64,000 nt of DNA from Haliclona indistincta (GCA_964017065.1 OZ024784.1:16287152-16351151), one strand, 5' to 3'. Counted from the first letter of the stretch, positions 1-12,811 are shown. Numbers and translations: made by a program. Notes: a model not told the origin generated them from the letters alone.

Positions 1-1143
1 TCTCATTTTGTCTGCAAGGTACAAATGTTTGTTGTCGTGAATATACTTTTGACTTTCATCAACAGCTCGGAGGAGGAAAAAATGCATTGGATGAAGGTAA
101 ATATTCGATGTGATGCACAATTATTACTCTACATGTATAGTGTTTGAACGAGGCTGTTAGACATCACGAGCAAACCTCACCTCAAGTGAGTTTTCAGTTG
201 TATAATTAATTTTACTTACATTTGTACTTTCTTCTAGCTGGATCTGAATGATGGTGGATTTGGCTCCTTTTCTCCTATTATGGTTCCTGATAAGAGCTCA
301 GTTATGTGCAAGTTGTGCAGCAGCAAGTTCACATTCACATTTAGACGTCACCACTGCTATAATTGTGGAATAGTATGTGCTGGTTGACCAAAATTAATAT
401 TGACATTAGAGTCTATTGGTCCTGATAGATTGTGTGTGATAAGTGCTCAGCTAATAAAGTATATTTGAAGTATGCTGAAAAGAGACGCAGAGTCTGCTCT
501 GGTTGTTATCTCGAAGGTTAGTCTCAGAATATCTTTACTTGAAGCAGATGACCTAGACCTGTTAATGGTGAAAAACCAGATAGAGTATTGAGTTTCTTTC
601 AAAGCTTTTGCACTTTTGCATTAGAAAAAGGAAGATGAATCCGTGATGGATGGGTATGTAACAGTGAAGGAGGGATGGCAAGAGGTTAAGTACTGGTATG
701 TGCTCACAAAAGACCGGGTTCTCAAAAAGTACAAGGCTCATGAAGTAATTTTCTCAACTTATTTATTGACCCATTAACAATCCACCCTGTTTAAGGATAT
801 GAGAGCCATAGAAACTAAACCTCTTCTTGGATATATGGTAACATCAAACACCATCAGACTTCAACATCCTACTAGTGGCTCGGAAGACTTACAAATAACT
901 TTCAAACCAGCCACAGGAGACTATAATGAGTATGTCTGTTGCTCTGTAATAAACATTAACTATCAACTTGTTTGTAGCTGGGTAACTACACTTGAACAAG
1001 CAACAAAAGTTGAAGAAGAAATGGCTCCTGTTAGAAGAAACCGCAAGTCTTCTTGCAATGTGGCAGTAGCAACCACTTCTAGTTTATTCCGTTCAAATAC
1101 AATGCCAATACCACAGCGACAGCACGCCAAGGTCAAACCATGA
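1..1143 (+). CDS. FYVE-PH C-terminal part of an FGD-like RhoGEF (tandem copy A, 5' end outside window)
   Basis: Partial gene entering from the left. Exons encode the tail of a first PH domain (about 65-100), a FYVE zinc finger (about 238-515, with the RRHHCYNCG ligand-binding core and a closing RVCSGCY) and a second PH domain (about 640-1140), ending at TGA 1141-1143. This order matches the C-terminal half of FGD-family Cdc42/Rho exchange factors, where FYVE and PH domains bind phosphoinositides on membranes. Introns are about 60-150 bp. The segment is nearly identical to 11,105-12,333, the end of the complete downstream paralogue, so it is the upstream tandem copy. It carries small differences (ATG instead of GTG codons, a few inserted residues in the second PH) but no stop in the exons I followed. 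The classical WxxD motif of FYVE domains is not evident. Confidence 0.85.
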
Positions 1144-1619
1144 AACCATTAATTGAGAATAATTCAAATTGTTCCTGGGAAACTAGATAATCATAATAGT
1201 GTGTGAACTGTATCTAAGTGACAGTCTTACTCTTCTATCCATTTATACAATCCCAACTGTTATGTGAACTTGATACAAATAATTTTTTTGCCAAGTAAAA
1301 TTTGTGTTTTGTATGGATGAACCAAATTTTGGTGTAAAATTAATTTCACTCAAATGCATTGATTATTAAAAAATCACGCTTAAAAGACACCGACAAAAAT
1401 TTATTCTTATTAATTATGTGATGTGCGAAATTTCTATGTTTACGGTACTTCATCACAAATCATGGTATATCAGTGAGAAAGATGTCGTCATAGAGACAAA
1501 AACATTTCTTGCTGTCAAAATTTGTGCACACCTGCTTGGCACTCTACAAATAGTACTATTTTGGTGAATAAACTCATCCCACTGCCATCCAATCCACAAA
1601 TAAGTGCATTGTGTGTCAG
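1144..1619. other. Intergenic spacer with relic of a death-domain gene 3' end (copy A)
   Basis: There is no convincing ORF here. From about 1,555 to 1,610 the + strand reads like the complement of the last coding exon of the death-domain genes at 18,586 and 30,274 (the segment encoding a DLDEDAQMGWINSPK-like end), but mutated. The same relic occurs at 12,740-12,800. It indicates that the breakpoint joining the FYVE gene to the receptor fragment passed through a death-domain gene. Confidence 0.55.
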
Positions 1620-3677
1620 ATCGCTGTCTCTCTCATGCACCAGGCAGGAATAGTACTCCACTATGCAGTGACTGTGACTAGACTAGGTCCCGTCACACAA
1701 GGTCAGGTAACCAGGTCAACATCAGTAATGAGGCTAGTGGTGGAACCTATGACAAACCACAATGATCCAAGTCTAGCAGTTGAGCCTTTGCAAGAAGAGA
1801 CACATCTTGTGGAGAACCTTGAGGAGTACTACCAGTACAGTCTGAGTGTTGCCATGGTGAACAGTGCCGGGGAAGGTCAACCCACTATACCAATCATGCA
1901 AAACATGCCGGATACAAGTTAGTTACTATACACATTGAAGTAATCACTATTTCTATAATTCTATTCACAGAGCCTTCCGGATCACCTATTGATATTCAAG
2001 CTAGAAATATCACTTCTACTTCGATCACCTTTTCATGGTCACCTCCTGTTCCATTAGATGCAAATGGTATTATCACAGGATACTTACTGAACCTCACTAG
2101 AAATGGTGTCATAAGAACTCATCTACTAAGTATACCATCGTACACTGAAGCAGGTGCAGTAACCTATTACACAACATGATATAGTATAAGGGTTGATATT
2201 CTATCAGATCTGAGGCCCTATCAGCAAGTGGCAATCAGTATAGCTGCTATAAATCGACTTGGGCATGGACCATTCTCTAGAAGCTACAACACCACAACAG
2301 CTGAATCTCGTAAGTAAACCTGATTCTTGCATTATGATCAGCATTGATTGCAAATTTCCTCACAGCGCCCAGTGCACCACAGTCCTTATCAGTAGTGAGA
2401 GATGCTCGTGTGTTAGGGGCAGTTGTGTTGTCATGGAGACCTCCTGATATGCCTAATGGTATACTAATGGGTTATGAGGTCTTCTACAATGGATACGAAA
2501 CACCAAATCAGGTTTTTAAGAAAATATTTCAGCATGAAGTATTATTTTTTGTGACAGAATTTTGCTGTATTTAATGAAAGTGTGAAAACCAGAGCAACTG
2601 TGCAATTAATGATCTGAGGACAAGCCTGCTGTATAGATTCAAAGTGAGGAGCTTGTGAATCTGTGAGTCCCCATTGTGTGTCATGTACTACAGGTGAGGG
2701 AATTGAATGGAGCAGGTTATGGACAAAACACATCTAGTGAAATTTTAGGTGAGTGCCTAAAAATGGTGAAAGACTTATCACAATCTGTTTTATATCACTC
2801 AGAACCTGTAGCTCTTGGAATAGCTGGAATGGAAGCCATTACTATCTCTGTGCCGCTTGTATCAGCTATTTTAATAGTGGTTTTAATTGTGATTGTCATG
2901 GCCGCTTGCTTTGTTACATATCAGCGAAGAGTGAGAACAAAAAGGTGACGTCAAATTTATGGCACTCCAAATTTTATTCATTTCTCTCATGTTATAGATA
3001 TTCACTTGAGCCGCGTAATGCTACTGAGCTCACAGTAGTGAACAATGATGGTGCTTTAGATGAAGGAGAATTAGAGCTAGAAAACACACCAGACCTAAGA
3101 ATGTAAGTATCAATGTCACTTTAAAGTAAATTACATTTTGGCTCTCAGGCCTGAACTGAAGTTTGAAAATGAGTACGAAATTGAGACAAATCCACAATTG
3201 GTATGTACAACTGCACTACAAGAAACAGTGCATGTCTTTATGCACCATTCTGTCTTTATGCACCATTATAGGTACAAGCTAAAAATATTCCACTACCACC
3301 CACACCATCTGCTGGAGAGAAATTTCAAGGGTATGATCATTGTCTGAGCACGATACTGTTGAACTGTATTATCAATGCAGGGCGTCACCACGGCTTGAAA
3401 CACGCACAGAAAATGAGTATGAACCTCTCCCATGCTTGGTAATAACAATGCTAATGATTATATTATGCACTATTGTGACATTGTCTTTTCACTCAGGAGA
3501 CTTCCGAAGACATCTATGAACCTATGGACGGTTTGTGCATAGTTGATACACACACATTTTTTTATTGATCATTATCCCATTTTAGGTAGCCATCTACTTG
3601 TTCCCAAAAAAGAAAAGGATGATTCTAACAGTGACGACAAAGAAGAGGAGGAAGATCCTGAAATTTCATCTTTATAA
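1620..3677 (+). pseudogene. FN3 single-pass receptor fragment, tandem copy A (frameshifted)
   Basis: Exons beginning after the acceptor at 1,619 encode part of one fibronectin-III domain, a second FN3 (SPPVPLDANGIITGY) and a third (WRPPDMPNGILMGYEV). These are followed by a transmembrane helix (about 2,840-2,920), a basic stop-transfer (YQRRVRTKR) and a cytoplasmic tail with tyrosine motifs NEYEI, NEYEPL and DIYEPM, ending at TAA 3,675-3,677. There is no signal peptide and the first FN3 lacks its N-terminal strands, so the 5' end is missing. Compared with copy B (12,812-14,860), about 10 bases are missing near 2,605 in the third FN3, which shifts the frame into a stop. Copy A is therefore probably a pseudogene, unless splicing skips that exon. 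Confidence 0.7.
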
Positions 3678-4369
3678 ACTGCTAAGGATAACTTTTTATT
3701 CAAAATTGTTTGTAAAATGTAAAACGTGAGTGTGTTTGCTATTGAACAAAATAATAATCAAAAATGAGTAACATCTGTGAGGATTGTCAGAAAAAATTGA
3801 ATCTCGAGCTCCCAATAGAGAAATAAAATATTGTCCAGTAGCAGAGTAAAAAATTAATATGTGTGCGCTATGAGAGAATTTGTGCAAATAGTTGGTATCA
3901 AAATGCTTTGAGATGATGAATCATTGTCTTTCATGACTAAAGGAGGTGTTTAGGACCTGCAGAAAGAAAACCAAAGGAATTCGAACGATATTCTTTGTCT
4001 AGAGTGTTGACTAGGGTAGGCATGTTAGGCGATACACAATGTGTAGACAAATGCATAGATAGTATTATACTATCTATGACAAATGCTCACTTTTCTGAGA
4101 GTATAGTCAAACAATAGTAAATTCAGACGCCCAACTGAACAATCCCAAAACAGGCTGATATAGCCTGTGATAGCTATAATACTCGGGGAACTCCCCGGGG
4201 ATGCCCCAATAGGCGACTTTATCACAACCGAAAATTCCTGATTGCTACATGTATGCATTCAATTTCAGTTCCGTTCTGATCGTATGACAGTACACACGTG
4301 ATCATTGCTGACTAAGCATTCTCGCTTCTCGCTTTGTGTGCAATGTCCTGTAGGCTGTAGAAGAATACA
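3678..4369 (-). pseudogene. Relic of death-domain gene 3' exon (minus strand)
   Basis: About 3,950-4,200 is homologous, with many indels and stops, to the last exon of the minus-strand death-domain gene at 15,124-15,430. Shared pieces include CACAATGTGTAGAC, TTTTCTGAGAG and CCCAAAACAGGCTGAT-like strings in the same order. The death domain and repeat region of that gene are absent. This shows that the tandem duplication included the start of the convergent neighbour. The rest of the interval shows no gene; it precedes the start codon at 4,370. Confidence 0.65.
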
Positions 4370-7300
4370 ATGGGAACTCCTTTTAATATCCACTCCAATT
4401 GCTACAACGGTCGCCTGTTAGTTTCTTTGTGCATCGAAGTGGATGGCAACCAGCTGACCATACAGGACTATGATTATACTAAAGCGGCTGTGCTTCGATT
4501 TGGAGACATCACCATTACATCGAAGGCGCTGCAAGATTGTCTTTCTGCTGAATGTCCATTTTTTCACGTTCATAATGTAGCACGAGTGAAAAGAGGCCAA
4601 ACGCGTCCACTTTTTGAGATTGACATCACCAGTCTAACTAATCTTGAACACTTTTGTGAGTCACTTGAAGGTAGGTCTATTGATTATCATGGTACTGTAC
4701 TAGAATATTCTACCTATTCACTGGAACTGGATTGGACTATTGGACTCATGAATAATGTAATTTTTAAACATAATTATGCATTATAGAATAATAATGAGGA
4801 CAGAATAGCTCTGTGTTGATATCAAGGAGGTGTATAGAGTAGCTAAAATGCCTGTTTACTTGCTGGTAAACAAGTCACTTCCTTAAATATAAAATGTGTT
4901 CCTCTGGTATCAGCAACCATACCACTGTATTGTCACTTGTTCACACCTATTACCTGCCTATAACTGTCTTTTCTCTTGATCATCCTATTGTTTACACTGT
5001 CTGTTCTCATTTCCCACTCACTCACTTTGTTGTAATTTGTATGTAATGTAAATAAGAATTAGTTTTTGTGGCAGTAACAAAAACGGTAAAACTGAATCCA
5101 GCCAATCCTGGGCTATTGTGGCGCATACATTATCGCTGTTGGCTGTTGGCAGTGAGCCTGGCAAATCTTGACATCCAAAAATGTTTTTCTGGTTATTACT
5201 AGGTGTCATGGTCTGCACTTGAAGGCCTGGTGAAAATGCACGTAAAACACATTGTGTTCCTTTGTCAGCGCTAGGGTCCATTATGTTGTTCGTATTTCAG
5301 AGGTTCGTATTAGCTGAGTCATAGACTATCTATGGCTGAGTTAATCTTAGGCAGGTAACCTTTTATGTGTTAGCAGTCATACTTAACTAGGATTTTTATG
5401 CCTCGGTGGGCGGAGCCACGAGGCATACAGTAGTCGTGGTGTCAGTCATTCAGTCATTCTGTCGCAACGATTTCTCGTAGCTCGCTGAAAACTAATCGCT
5501 GAAAAAAGCAGCATGGGTAGAAATCGATACTTGCTCGGATCTGAATTTTCAGAAGTTTGATTTTAAAGCTTAGTGCGTAAGTTACCGCGTGAATTGCTCA
5601 CGGCTGGTTCAGTTTTGTAGCGCACGCTGAAAGTTCAGCTCTGAAACTAGCAATGCAAGTAGTACACGGTGTTATCTCGCTCTAGAACATGTGAAAACTT
5701 TATACGAAGCTTTGTTCGTGAGTTATGGCGCAATTTGCTCACCGGCTCGCGATCGAGCTGTTGCTGGCGATCTGGAAAGGCAAAGCTATCCATAGGTGAC
5801 TACCTATAAGCTTATAGGTTAGAATTTCACTACAGGATAGCAGCACAGGTCCAGAGAAATTGTGTGAGCAAGCTATGGAAGCTATCTAGTATGATGGGCT
5901 GTACTGAACATTGTAGACACGCCCAGTTGAATTGTGGTCAGCACTGATTGGCTTCTGATTGCATAACTGTACAGAAAGGCTGCAGTTTATTGTGTATGTT
6001 TTTATAAGTTGTCAGCCACTAACATAGTGTTCAACTAGCAACAGCAGACTTTCATTACTGCTTGTGTATTTCAGTTCAGCGTATTTAGTCAGACAGGCAT
6101 GTATGCATAACATTCCACCGAGGCATAAGCACCTTCGGTGCCTAGTTTTGTGATAGTAGTGACTTTCTAGTATGATCAGCAAACAGCAAATAAACGGCCA
6201 TCTTAACTTCTATATTAAGTTATCAACCTCCTTGATATCAACACAGAGCTATTCTGTCCTCATTATTATTATGCCTCGGTGGGCGGAGCCACGGGGCATA
6301 CAGTAGTCGTGTTGTCAGTCAGTCAGTCAGTCAGTCATTCATTCTGTCTGTCTGTCGCAACGATTTCTCGGCGCTCGCTCAAAACTAAGCGCTGAAACAA
6401 GCAACACGGGTAGAAATTGATACTTGCTCGGATTTGAATTTTCAGAAGTTTGATTTTAAAGCTTAGTGCGTAAGTTACCGCGTGAATTGCTCACGGCTGG
6501 TTCAGTTTTGTAGCGCACGCTGAAATTTAAGCTCTGAAACTAGCAATGCAAGTAGTACACGGTATTATCTCACTCTAGAACATGTGAAAACTTTATACGA
6601 AGCTTTGTTCATGAGTTATGGCGCAATTTGCTCACCGGCTCGCGATCGAGCTGTTGCTGGCGATCTGGAAAGGCAAAGCTATCCATAGGTGACTACCTAT
6701 AAGCTTATAGGTTAGAATTTCACTACAGGATAGCAGCACAGGTCCAGAGAAATTGTGTGAGCAAGCTATGGAAGCTATCTAGTATGCATGGGCTGTACTG
6801 CGAGCTGTACTGAACATTGTAGACACGCCCAGTTGAATTGTGGTCAGCACTGATTGGCTTCTGATTGCATAACTATATATTGCTGTACAGAAAGGTTGCA
6901 GTTTATTGTGTATGTTTTTATAAGTTGTCAGCCACTAACATAGTGTTCAACTAGCAACAGCAGACTTTCATTACTGCTTGTGTATTTCAGTTCAGCGTAT
7001 TTAGTCAGACAGGCATGTATGCATAACATTCCACCGAGGCATAAGCACCTTCGGTGCCTAGTTCTAGAATGCATAATTATGTTAAAAAGTTACATTAGTC
7101 ATGAGTTCAGTAGTCCAGTCCAGTAATCCAGTCCAGTCGGTACCCTCAATACTCTTTTTGCTTTCATTTGCCATTGAATAAGCTCTTCTCCTCACAATTA
7201 AATTTTTTATCTGTAGAAGGGACTCTTCAGAAGAAACTCTGTAATAGACTTCAACAGTCCGATATCCCGCTGTTACAAGTAACGACAGAGCTTCATTTGA

Positions 7301-10300
7301 TTGTACCCATCAATGGAGAGTGGCAGGTGAAATTAGTCACTTCTACCAATTGCCGAGAGTGTTTCTCTTTGCTTGCAAAAAGTGAAATGTTTAAGTTTAC
7401 TGACTTTGATCTGAAAACCAGCTATCCAATAAATATTTTAAGTAAGCAACTACTAGTTTTAAATTGTATTTCTAAATGAATGTACACAGGTATTGATGAT
7501 ATTCAAACTCTCCTAGTTCTTTTAGAAGACATAGCTCCACGTTGGCTTCATTTTGGAGCATTTCTTATTCCTAATTACAGCAAAGTGGAGGCTATTAAGA
7601 CTGAATGTTGTAACAAGCCATGCTCAGACTGTTTATTAGCATTGCTGGCAAAATGGCTTCGGGGTGCAAAACCATCACCGTCAAAATTGGTTAAAGCACT
7701 AATAGAGTCTGGATACATTACTCTTGCTAAGACAGTTGCTGGAAAGTTTGGTGAGATATTATCTTTCTTTATCATTAATTTAGTGAATGTACTGTAGGAA
7801 TACCATTTTCAGCAGATAATCCACCAAGTTCAATTGTAAGACATTATACTTATTGTTATTATTATTCTTGATGTTAATAGAGCAATGAAACTCATTTTTC
7901 TATGTCAGAAGCACCTCTTGTCACAGTAGATGCTTGCAAGGTTAGTATTGTCATTTTGATGCTGCCCAAAATGAGAGCTTTTATTCAGGCTGGAATACAA
8001 CTAGTGGAACAACTTCCATCACTGGAACCAGCGCTGATTGCCAAAACGGAAGAACTTGTTGATAGTGCTGTTCACTGTCATAAGCTTACTCAAAGCCAAA
8101 TGGAATTACAAAGGAGTAAGAAGAGTGTCGACAAAGCTTTGGAAGATACCAAGTCAAAGCTTAAACAACTGAATGAAAATGTGAACAAACTAAAGATTCA
8201 GCTTGAAGATCTAGCTGCCCAGAGAAAGAGAAAACAAACCCACCGTTGCTTGATTCAGCGAGAGTCCAAACATTACAGTGGACAAGATCTTATCTTGCTC
8301 AATGAACTAATTGAAGACATAGAGATGAAAATTAAGGAACTGACTGAACAAATGAATGAACTCGAGAAAAAGATAGCAGATCAAGAAAGCACGAAAAAAC
8401 AGCTGAGTGATGAACTGGTGGAAAAGAAAAGCGAGAGGGACAAATTGCTACGGGAATTGGAAAGTCTCAAAAGCGAAATAGCATCTGCAAATGAGAAACT
8501 TGAAAAAAACCGGATGGGTCACATTGAGGAAATCAATAGAATAAGAAAAAAAGCAGAAGTGAGTAATTTCAGCTATTGTTGTGTGCATAATTCTTACGCA
8601 ATTGAAATACAGGAAAAAAACACAAGCCAATTAATAAAGATTGCAAAAAAAGAGGCCAAAATCGAAGTGATGAGCCAAGAACTAAAACACAGACGAGATG
8701 TTGAAATGGTACGAGCATCAGCTGGGGAGAGTCCACAAACAATGTGTGAGTGATGAATTCTTTGATGATAGAAGGAATGGATGATAGAGTAGCAGAAATT
8801 TGTACAATGTGCATATAGTTATGCTTGTATCATAACTGTTATTATATTCAGCACCAATCGCTATTCGCGAAAGGAGTTCAGATTCAGGTTGCTGTCATGA
8901 TGAGACCTCTACTTTGGTTACTAAAATCAGCATGGGAGATGAGGTTAGCATACTGCTTGATACAATAAAATGTCATTGAGCAAGCATGAGTGAACCTCAG
9001 TGATTTCTACCATCCTTAAATATTATTTATATCTTTAGCAATTACAATGTCATAGCTAATTTTCTAAAGTACTGACAAATAATAGTGACATTTACAGTGA
9101 GAAATTTCTATGTAAAAATAGGCAATAGATTTGAGGTGTTTACAGAGTATAGATTGCTGCAAGAACTGATGTATGGACGTCATGAGCGCATAGCATGAGA
9201 GCATTTATTTCGGATTCAAAGGTGATCTACAACTGAGAATCCATAGTCTAATGTATTTAGATCAATAGCTGTGCTTAGCAAATGAAACACTTGAGGCAAT
9301 ATTGAGCCTAGAGAAGTCGCCAGTGTCAAACAACAACGCATTTTTAGATGACGGCAGTATAATTTCACATGACAGTGGTATTTGTTGCAAGCTAACTAAG
9401 TCTAGCTTCAAGCTAGTACTATATTTTTGTATGCAGCAAAAGAGGAGTTTGTTAGAACTGCTTTCTGCTCAAGAGAGGTTAGAATAATAGATTTCACGTG
9501 GCACATTATCTAATGGATTATTTCTCTATCTTCATTACCATGCAGCAATGTCAATTGTCTAAAAGTGGTTTTGGAGCTTAGAGCTGTGCTCAGAGACATC
9601 AAATCTTCTGGTCGTCAACAAATAGTGACTGACCACCAAGACGAATGCATTTTCCTCAATATCGAAGTTATCTGCCAAATTAACAGCGATATTTTTGAGA
9701 GCTTACAGATTTGTGTGAACACATGGTATAAAAACATACAGTTTTTGGTTTAATATTATATTTTTTGAATTTTGATAGGAGAGATGAGAGCATGATGTCT
9801 ATCTTGCCTAAAATTGTTCAAAATCTTGAGGTTCTGTTTCTATTGCTTTCAAGCTATTTTTGTTAAAAAGAGTTCTTTCTTCTTAGATGTATGAAACATA
9901 CTTCAATGGAATCGAAGATGCCATGCTGAAGCTCACTGAACTCATGGATAGTCAGAAAATGGTGGAAGTGGCTTTGAAAAGTTTTGAGGTACTAGATTGT
10001 AAGTGAACTTTAATGTGAAATTTAAACCTTTTATCAGAAAAAGCAAGATCTTGTGGTCCTCCATTTAATGCTACAACCTCTTAAAATTTTGCCAAAATTT
10101 TGTAGAAGACTTGAAGGTACTTCATAGCAACAGTATGGAATTGGGTTATTTTTGTCATTATTCAGGTTATTACAGATGTCTACCAAGCCAATCAGATGAG
10201 AAAGCACTAGCTATTAAAGGTAATCAAGAGAAAAGTTTGTGCATTAAGTAATCTGGCAGATATTAGGTGCACTCTCAGCCATTGCTGAACACTGTCATGA

Positions 10301-12333
10301 GGAGGAAGTAATCAAAAACATGGTCTGAGTGTATGCATTATGTATTCTGTGATCAGCATAGTTATTGTAGGGTAGTTTTGCTGAGACACTGACAATTAAA
10401 AGAACTCTGAAGGACTATCCGGGTAAAATATTAAAACCAGGAAGGGTAAGGTTTAATCAACTTACTCTTTCTTCTTATTACGTGAATCACTCTTCTAAAG
10501 CTGTTCATACAAAAGGGACAATTGCAGAAGATTTCTCGCAAAGGACCCAAGAATCGAATGTTTTTCTTGGTACATTCTCTATTTAGAGCTTACTGATGTT
10601 CTCTTTCCAGTTTTCAGATCCTGCTCCATACAAAACCAGATGGTTCTTTCAAAAATGAGATACTACTGCAACAAATGAAAGTAGGGAAATTTATAAATAT
10701 TATGATTATACCATATCCAGTAGCGTAACTACCGTGAGGCAGAGGAGGCGCTTGCCTCCTCGCTTTTGCCGAACCAAAATTTTTATGAACGTATATATCT
10801 TGCCTAGTACAGCTGGTTTGCCTAACACAGATGTCTCTATCTTGCTCTCCACTCCATCCAGGATACGTACCACGAACGCGCCATGCAATGGCGCTGCTAC
10901 GAGGCAGTAAAATGACGTAATTCAATGAATATTAATTAGTTATTTGCAAAAATCGGTTGCGCTTATGCGCGCGCCTCCTCGGTTACAAATTTCTAGTTAC
11001 GCCCCTGATATCTATGTACATGTACAATACATGTATTGTACTAACAGGTCATTGAACCTGAAGTGTCTCTTCATCCACATACTTTTGAAGTGATAGCAAC
11101 CAGTCGCTCTCTCATTTTGTCTGCAAGGTACATTGTATATTATGTTTGTTGTTGTACGTATAATTTTGGCTTTCATCAACAGCTCAGAGGAGGAAAAGAT
11201 ACATTGGATGAAGGTAAATATTCAATGTGATGCACAATTATTACTCTGTATGTATAGTGTTTGAACGAGGCTGTTAGACATCACGAACAAAGCTCACCTC
11301 AAGTGAGTTTTCAGTTGTACATGTATATATTAATTTTACTTATATTTGTACTTTCTTCTAGCTGGATCTGAATGATGGTGGATTTGGCTCCATTGCTCCT
11401 GTTATGGTTCCTGATGAGAGCTCAGTTATGTGCAAGTTGTGCAGCAGCAAGTTCACATTCACATTTAGACGTCACCACTGCTATAATTGTGGAATAGTAT
11501 GTGCTGGTTGACCAAAATTAATATTGACATTAAAGTCTATTGGTCCTGATAGATTGTGTGTGATAAGTGCTCAGCTAATAAAGTATATTTGAAATATGCT
11601 GAAAAGAAACTCAGAGTCTGCTCTGGTTGTTATCTCGAAGGTTAGTCTCAGAATATCTTTACTTAATTAACCCTTTTGAAGCCAAAGGAGAAGCTAAAAT
11701 GTTGCCTCCTAAAGTGCCATCTCCTGAAGCAGATGACTTAGACCTGTTAATGGTGAAAAACCAGATAGAGTATTGAGTTTCTTTCAAAGCTTTTGCGCTT
11801 TTGCATTAGAAAAAGGAAGATGAATCCGTGATGGATGGGTATGTAACAGTGAAGGAGGGATGGCAAGAGGTTAGGTACTGGTATGTGCTCACAAAAGACC
11901 GGGTTCTCAAAAAGTACAAGGCTCATGAAGTAGTTTTCTCAACTTATTTATTGCCCCATTAACAGTCCACCCTCTGTCTTTGTTTAAGGATATGAGAGCC
12001 ATAGAAACTAAACCTCTTCTTGGATATGTGGTAACATCAAACACCATCAGACTTCAACATCATAGTGACTTGGAAGAGTTACAAATAACTTTCAAACCAG
12101 CCACAGGAGACTATAATGAGTATGTCTGTTGCTCTGTAATAAACATTAACTATCAACTTGTTTGTAGCTGGGTAACTACACTTGAACAAGCAACAAAAGT
12201 TGAAGAAGAAATGGCTCCTGTTAGAAGAAACCGCAAGTCTTCTTGCAATGTGGCAGTAGCAACCAGTTCTAGTTTATTCCGTTCAAATACAGTGCCAGTA
12301 CCACAGCGACAGCATGCCAAGATCAAACCATGA
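4370..12333 (+). CDS. Death domain / coiled coil / RhoGEF-like / PH / FYVE / PH protein (copy B, complete)
   Basis: Multi-exon gene. Exon 1 (ATG 4,370, to about 4,670) encodes about 100 residues of no family I recognise. After a 2.5-kb repeat-filled intron, exons at 7,218-7,445 and 7,492-7,755 encode a linker and a death domain (core WLHFGAFLIPNY, CLLALLAKWLRGAKPSPSKLV). A long coiled coil follows (7,990-8,730), then a RhoGEF (DH)-like helical domain spread over short exons at 9,430-10,420 (ECIFLNIEVICQINSDIFESL; LHLMLQPLKILPKFCRRLE), a split PH (10,420-11,210), FYVE (11,360-11,640, RRHHCYNCG) and a second PH (11,815-12,333). FGD proteins have DH-PH-FYVE-PH; the N-terminal death domain and coiled coil are extra. 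The likely role is linking a death-fold assembly to Rho-type GTPase and phosphoinositide signalling, which is inference. The DH is divergent, so exchange activity is uncertain. A MITE lies in the intron at 10,718-11,006. Exon borders in the DH region are approximate. Confidence 0.75.
5398..6145. repeat. Dispersed repeat, copy 1 (ATGCCTCGGTGGG family)
   Basis: This is a 748-bp unit starting ATGCCTCGGTGGGCGGAGCC and ending with CCACCGAGGCATAAGCACC and a short GGTGCCTAG tail. The ends are inverted relative to each other (ATGCCTCGGTGG / CCACCGAGGCAT). It is about 95% identical to copy 2 at 6,271-7,061 in the same orientation. No coding capacity is visible. It looks like a MITE-type element sitting in intron 1 of the death/RhoGEF gene. 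Confidence 0.8.
6271..7061. repeat. Dispersed repeat, copy 2 (ATGCCTCGGTGGG family)
   Basis: This is the second copy, about 791 bp, with the same termini. It has a short (CAGT)n run near 6,316 and a few small insertions relative to copy 1. It interrupts the right arm of the surrounding inverted-repeat element: removing it rejoins ATTATT to CTAGAATGCATAATTATG, which matches the intact left arm. Any target duplication is at most 2-3 bp. Confidence 0.8.
10718..11006. mobile_element. MITE in an intron of the PH domain
   Basis: A 289-bp non-coding element starts CAGTAGCGTAAC and ends GTTACGCCCCTG. The terminal inverted repeats extend inward: GAGGCAGAGGAGGCGC on the left is matched by GCGCCTCCTCGG on the right. 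The terminal CAGTRGCGTA resembles the hAT-type element at 28,114. Flanks share ATATC but give no perfect 8-bp duplication. It lies between exons ending about 10,680 and starting about 11,048. Confidence 0.7.
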
Positions 12334-12811
12334 AACCATTAACTGAGAATAATTCAAGTTGCTCCTGGAAAACTAGATAATCATAATAGTGTGTGAACTG
12401 TATCTAAGTGACAGTCTTACTCTTCTATTCATTTATACAATCCCAACTGTTATGTGAACTTGATACAAATATTTTTTTGCCATGTAACATTTGTGTTTTG
12501 TATGGATGAACCAAATGTTGGTGTAAAATTAATTTCATTCAAATACATTGATTATTAAAAAATCACGCTTAAAAGACACCGACAAAATTTATTCTTATTT
12601 ATGTGATGTGCGAAATTTCTATGTTTACGGTACTTCATCACAAATCATGGTATATCAGTGAGAAAGATGTCGTCATAGAGACAAAAACATTTCTTGCAAT
12701 CAAAGTTTGTACTCACCTGCATGGCACTCTACAAATAGTGCTGTTTTGGTGAATTGACTCATCCCATCGTCATCCAATCCATAAATAAGTGTTTAGTGTA
12801 TTGTGTGTCAG
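12334..12811. other. Spacer with relic of death-domain gene 3' end (copy B)
   Basis: No ORF. About 12,650-12,800 resembles the 3' untranslated region plus end of the last exon of the minus-strand death-domain genes (compare 18,480-18,665): TTTTGGTGAATTGA and CATCCAATCCATAAATAAG have near-exact counterparts there. The receptor exon begins immediately after it, so the receptor's missing 5' end coincides with this breakpoint. Confidence 0.6.

Larger units (their letters stand above)
4726..7124. mobile_element. 2.4-kb inverted-repeat element in intron 1, with other repeats nested in it
   Basis: The left arm (about 4,726-4,867) reappears inverted at the right. The inner part is at about 6,180-6,270 and the outer part at 7,062-7,124. 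Matching strings include ACATAATTATGCATT and GAGGACAGAATAGCTCTGTG. The right arm is split exactly where a second repeat (6,271-7,061) begins and ends, so that repeat inserted later. The interior has no transposase ORF. It is probably a non-autonomous DNA element, and I did not find a clear target duplication. Confidence 0.7.

Noticed and set aside
1620..3677. FN3 receptor as the C-terminal part of the FYVE-PH protein
   Set aside because: The FYVE-PH frame ends in a clear stop at 1,143 (and 12,333), and about 480 bp of non-coding relic separates them; a cytosolic FYVE protein would also not lead into extracellular FN3 domains.
10614..10925. Minus-strand ORF of 103 codons in the PH-domain intron
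   Set aside because: Falls mostly inside the MITE at 10,718-11,006; no homology recognised.
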